Of a stretch of 8,699 bases of DNA, positions 6,106 to 8,699 are shown in pieces. The notes beneath the pieces were generated by a model. The model did no database searches and was not told the DNA's origin. It saw only the letters and a program-made list of their open reading frames with translations. Position 1 is the first letter of the stretch; the number at the start of each line of letters is the position of its first letter. The stretch comes from Anaerolineae bacterium. Lineage in GTDB: Bacteria; Chloroflexota; Anaerolineae; Aggregatilineales; Phototrophicaceae. The DNA is taken from positions 1 through 8,699 of the forward strand of contig JADLHH010000406.1 in NCBI GenBank assembly GCA_020848855.1, in the 5' to 3' direction. The position numbers and the translations under genes are program-made.

Positions 6106-7266
6106 ATGCCAAAAGCGAGCAAAGTCATCCGTTTCGGCATCATCGGCTTAGGGTTGATGGGACGCGAGTTCGCTAGCGCTGCCGCACGCTGGTGTCATCT
6201 GCTCGATCTCGACTTCGTCCCGCAGATCACTGCCATCTGCGACACCAACCCCAGACTCGCAGCATGGTTTGAAGACAACTTCGAAACTATCCGCGTCAGC
6301 ACCACCGACTATCACGATCTGCTGAACAGTGACGAAGTTGACGCTGTCTACTGCGCCGTCCCGCACAACCTGCATCAGCAGATGTACATGGATATCATCC
6401 GCGCCGGTAAGCACCTGCTCGGCGAGAAGCCGTTTGGCATCGACCTGAACGCCAACCGTGCCATCCTAAATGCCATTCACGAGAACCCTCAGGTCGTCGT
6501 CGCCTGTTCCTCGGAATTTCCATTCTTTCCCGGCGCGCAGCGTTTGATCGGTTTTGTTGAGGAAGGGCGCTTCGGGCAGATCATCGAGGTCTCGTCCGGG
6601 CTGCTGCACAGCAGCGACCTGGATCCGAACAAAAAGATCAACTGGAAGCGCATGATCGCCATCAACGGCGAGTACGGCTGTATGGGCGACCTGGGAATGC
6701 ACGCTCTGCATCTGCCGCTTCGCTTTGGCTGGCTCCCGGAGCGCGTTTACGCTGACCTGAGCAACATCATAACCCATCGTTACAACGCTGAAGGTGTGCT
6801 CGTGCCATGCGAAACGTGGGATAATGCCACCCTGAGCTGCTCCGTCAGGGCAGGGGAGGGCGAGTTCCCGATGGTCATCCGCACGCATCGCATCGCCCCC
6901 GGCGAAGCCAACACCTGGTATCTACGCATCGTCGGCACACGTTTCAGCGCCGAGTTTTCAACCAAATTACCGAAAACCCTGCGCTTTATGCCCTACGAAC
7001 CCGGCTCCGAGCAGGCATGGCACAGCATTGATTTGGGTTACAAGTCGGTTTACTCGACCATTACCGGTGGCATTTTTGAGTTTGGCTTTACCGACGCCAT
7101 CCTGCAAATGTGGGCAGCGTTCTGCGACCAGTTGGCGGGCGGGCAGCCGCGTTTTGCCTGCGCTACGCCGGACGAAACCTACCAGCATCACCGTGTTCTG
7201 ACGGCGGCGCTCGCCTCGCAGCGAGAGGGTAGGGCAGTCATGCTGAACGACATCACAGCCGAGTGA
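6106..7266 (+). CDS. Gfo/Idh/MocA-family NAD(P)-dependent oxidoreductase
   Basis: This 386-residue protein is a sugar or cyclitol dehydrogenase of the glucose-fructose oxidoreductase/inositol 2-dehydrogenase family. The N-terminal Rossmann domain shows the dinucleotide motif GIIGLGLMG (11-19), the acidic D46 after strand 2 (AICDTN), which usually favours NAD over NADP, and the family signature GEKPFG (106-111), with K108 the usual catalytic lysine. The C-terminal alpha/beta domain holds GDLGMHALH (194-202), the DxxxH element whose Asp and His normally bind substrate. Length is usual and there is no signal peptide, so it acts in the cytoplasm. It follows the aldolase with no spacer, and its TGA overlaps a possible GTG start of the kinase. 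The substrate cannot be assigned; IolG-like inositol, a hexose or a sugar acid are all possible. Confidence 0.9.
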   Translation: MPKASKVIRFGIIGLGLMGREFASAAARWCHLLDLDFVPQITAICDTNPRLAAWFEDNFETIRVSTTDYHDLLNSDEVDAVYCAVPHNLHQQMYMDIIRAGKHLLGEKPFGIDLNANRAILNAIHENPQVVVACSSEFPFFPGAQRLIGFVEEGRFGQIIEVSSGLLHSSDLDPNKKINWKRMIAINGEYGCMGDLGMHALHLPLRFGWLPERVYADLSNIITHRYNAEGVLVPCETWDNATLSCSVRAGEGEFPMVIRTHRIAPGEANTWYLRIVGTRFSAEFSTKLPKTLRFMPYEPGSEQAWHSIDLGYKSVYSTITGGIFEFGFTDAILQMWAAFCDQLAGGQPRFACATPDETYQHHRVLTAALASQREGRAVMLNDITAE

Positions 7267-7274
7267 GTAAATGC

Positions 7275-8390
7275 ATGGAACAAGCACTCGACATCATCGC
7301 CTGTGGGCATCTCTGTCTCGATCTTCTGCCGCAGATGCAAAATCTGCGGCTGGAAGCGTTGGCATCTCCGGGGCGACTCTTTGAAGTCGGACCGATGGGA
7401 TTCTCGACCGGTGGCTCGGTGTCGAATACGGGGTTAGCGCTGCATCGGCTTGGCGCAAACGTCCGCTTGATGTCCAGCGTGGGCGATGACCAGATTTCTC
7501 ATCTCATTCTCGACTTTCTCCAGCGCCGCGATCCCGCGATCACCGAGTACGTAAAGGTCAAAGAAGGTCTGAATGGGTCATACACGCTTGTCCTGTCGCC
7601 TAAAGACGTTGATCGAATGTTCCTGCAATATGCTGGGACAAACGCGACGTTCTCCTCCGCTGATATCGATTATGCGGTCGTCAGCCGCGCAAAAATCCTC
7701 CATCTTGGCTATCCGCCGTTGCTGCCCGCACTAATCGCCGCTGACGGTGTTGACCTCGCGTGCCTGTTCGCCCGCGCCAAAGAGTCGGGCGTTGTCACAT
7801 CGCTCGACATGTCGCTGCCGGATCCGGCTGGCGCAAGCGGGCAGGTTGACTGGCGTGCGCTTCTGCGCCGAACATTGCCGCACGTCGATATCTTCATCCC
7901 CAGTCTGGAAGAAATCGTGTTCATGCTGCGGCGCAGCGATTTCGACCGCTGGGGCACAGACATCACCAACCACGTAACCCAGACATATCTCGAATCGTTG
8001 ACAGGCGAACTCCTCAGCATGGGTTCGTGCATCGCCGGAATCAAGCTGGGGGCATACGGCATCTATGTTCGTACCGGCGGCGTTGAAAACTTCCGGCGTT
8101 TGGCGCGGCTTGCGATTGATCCTGGCGAATGGGCAGATCGAAACACCTGGCATCCGGCGTTCGAAGTTGATGTCGCCGGCACGACCGGCGCGGGCGATTC
8201 AGCATACGCCGGGTTTTTGACGGCAATGTTGAAAGGGCTGCCGGTCGAAAGCGCAGCACGCTGGGCGTGCGCCGCCGGCGCCTGCAATGTCGAAGCGGTC
8301 GATTCAACCAGCGGCGTTCAACCATGGGATGCGACACGACGACGCCTTGATGCGGGCTGGCAAGTCCGACCACTGCGTATACGTCAATAA
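7275..8390 (+). CDS. PfkB-family carbohydrate kinase (ribokinase-like)
   Basis: From ATG 7275 this is a 371-residue kinase that transfers ATP phosphate to a sugar or related polyol. PfkB motifs are the start DIIACGHLCLDLLP (6-19), the substrate-side double glycine in STGGSVSNTG (44-53), DMSLPDP (178-184), PSLEEI (209-214), the KLGAYG nucleotide-side loop (257-262), and the second signature GTTGAGDSAYAGF (302-314), with D308 as catalytic base. It is somewhat longer than the 300-340 typical of the family, through an insertion near 222-248. GTG at 7263 gives four more residues and overlaps the previous stop as GTGA; ATG 7275 has a weak GAGTGAG seven bases upstream. Both are possible. As last gene of the operon it probably phosphorylates the aldolase substrate or its precursor; fructose, a keto-deoxy acid or a cyclitol derivative are candidates. 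Confidence 0.9.
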   Translation: MEQALDIIACGHLCLDLLPQMQNLRLEALASPGRLFEVGPMGFSTGGSVSNTGLALHRLGANVRLMSSVGDDQISHLILDFLQRRDPAITEYVKVKEGLNGSYTLVLSPKDVDRMFLQYAGTNATFSSADIDYAVVSRAKILHLGYPPLLPALIAADGVDLACLFARAKESGVVTSLDMSLPDPAGASGQVDWRALLRRTLPHVDIFIPSLEEIVFMLRRSDFDRWGTDITNHVTQTYLESLTGELLSMGSCIAGIKLGAYGIYVRTGGVENFRRLARLAIDPGEWADRNTWHPAFEVDVAGTTGAGDSAYAGFLTAMLKGLPVESAARWACAAGACNVEAVDSTSGVQPWDATRRRLDAGWQVRPLRIRQ

Positions 8391-8397
8391 CGAGAGC

Positions 8398-8412
8398 GTA
8401 AATCGAATTTAC
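8398..8412. repeat. AT-rich inverted repeat just after the kinase gene
   Basis: GTAAAT (8398-8403) and ATTTAC (8407-8412) form a perfect inverted repeat around CGA, starting eight bases after the kinase stop. A third copy, GTAAAT, is at 8444-8449. The stem is too AT-rich for an intrinsic terminator, so a protein-binding site or a weak transcript end is more likely. Confidence 0.35.
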
Positions 8413-8421
8413 AATTACTCA

Positions 8422-8441
8422 TGATAATGATACTTATCACG
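8422..8441. promoter_or_regulatory. Fur-box-like palindrome
   Basis: TGATAA (8422-8427) and TTATCA (8434-8439) form an inverted repeat with a six-base gap. The stretch 8423-8441 matches the Fur consensus GATAATGATAATCATTATC at 14 of 19 bases by eye, with the first ten exact. No gene follows closely inside the window. Chance in AT-rich DNA, or a site for another regulator, is quite possible. Confidence 0.3.
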
Positions 8442-8699
8442 AAGTAAATGCAAATTTAGTCCCTCCTTGTGGCCATTGCCTCGCCAGCATACGACGACAT
8501 TCGTAACGCCCGAAATATGACCTATAACTTAAAACTGCTTGCTATGCTTAGGCTGGCGTTATTCCCCGCTGTATCTGTGGCGGGAGACACGACGAAAGGC
8601 AGGCAATTTGCGACCAGCATTACACTGCCTGGAGGATTATTTCCAACGTCAGCACCCTACCCTCGCCGCCCAATCTAGCGGTCACACAGCCGGCGTGAA

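Larger units (their letters stand above)
8391..8699. other. Gene-free region after the operon
   Basis: I see no convincing gene in these 309 bases. An open frame of 69 codons at 8469-8678 (+) has no family features and no Shine-Dalgarno site, and looks like chance. A minus-strand frame entering at the right edge and stopping at 8620 is too short to assess. The first 70 bases form an AT-rich island with inverted repeats. No GC-rich stem followed by T was found to end the kinase mRNA. The rest probably includes upstream sequence of a gene beyond the window. Confidence 0.5.

Noticed and set aside
5272..8390. Assigning the operon as iol (inositol) or AI-2 (lsr) genes
   Set aside because: IolE, IolD and IolB, or the lsr transporter and LsrK, are not present, and the kinase is PfkB rather than the FGGY type of LsrK. 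The family matches alone do not justify those names.
8447..8468. Strong AGGAGG on the minus strand before a TTG start
   Set aside because: The frame opened by that TTG stops after about twelve codons and runs antisense towards the kinase gene, so it is not a supportable gene.
8469..8678. A 69-codon open frame after the kinase gene
   Set aside because: No usable ribosome site, no recognisable motif, and a composition unlike the real genes of the window.

Overview
The window is bacterial chromosomal DNA of moderately high GC, tightly packed with ordinary housekeeping and metabolic genes. The style of the proteins points to Chloroflexota, probably Anaerolineae: secreted bacterial-SH3 repeat proteins of the YRTVNVRSGPG type, a PfkB kinase of the GHLCLDLLP/STGGSVSNTG type, and a small protein with an SKSQWNNLKKKLKRHDKR core. 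This placement is inference from protein style. No rRNA, tRNA, CRISPR array, insertion sequence or phage gene was seen.

Layout. Bases 1-296 are a non-coding leader with an AGGAGG/CCTCCT hairpin. A stand-alone CheY-like receiver protein follows (297-728, +). A GC-rich hairpin (748-766) lies between it and a convergent two-gene minus-strand unit: a secreted triple-SH3b protein (2016-1174) and a 107-residue protein of unknown function (1162-839). Divergent from that unit, across about 90 bp holding a shared candidate -10 element, is a THUMP-type RNA methyltransferase (2110-3150, +). It ends tail to tail, with a 9-bp overlap, against a GH13 amylosucrase (5079-3142, -).

Divergent from the amylosucrase is a three-gene plus-strand operon: a DhnA/LsrF-type class I aldolase (5272-6105), a Gfo/Idh/MocA NAD(P)-dependent sugar oxidoreductase (6106-7266) and a PfkB-family sugar kinase (7275-8390, or 7263 with GTG). 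The genes abut or overlap by a few bases, so they are probably co-transcribed and translationally coupled. The window ends in about 310 bp without a convincing gene, which starts with an AT-rich island carrying inverted repeats and a Fur-box-like sequence.

How the genes may work together. Amylosucrase turns sucrose into an alpha-1,4-glucan and frees fructose. The operon opposite supplies the three activities of an oxidise, phosphorylate and cleave route for a sugar, sugar acid or cyclitol. It could handle the released fructose, but the oxidoreductase fits better with a separate and currently unassigned substrate. This operon is the best candidate here for undescribed biology. Everything else looks conventional, and I see no sign of a new defence or mobile system.
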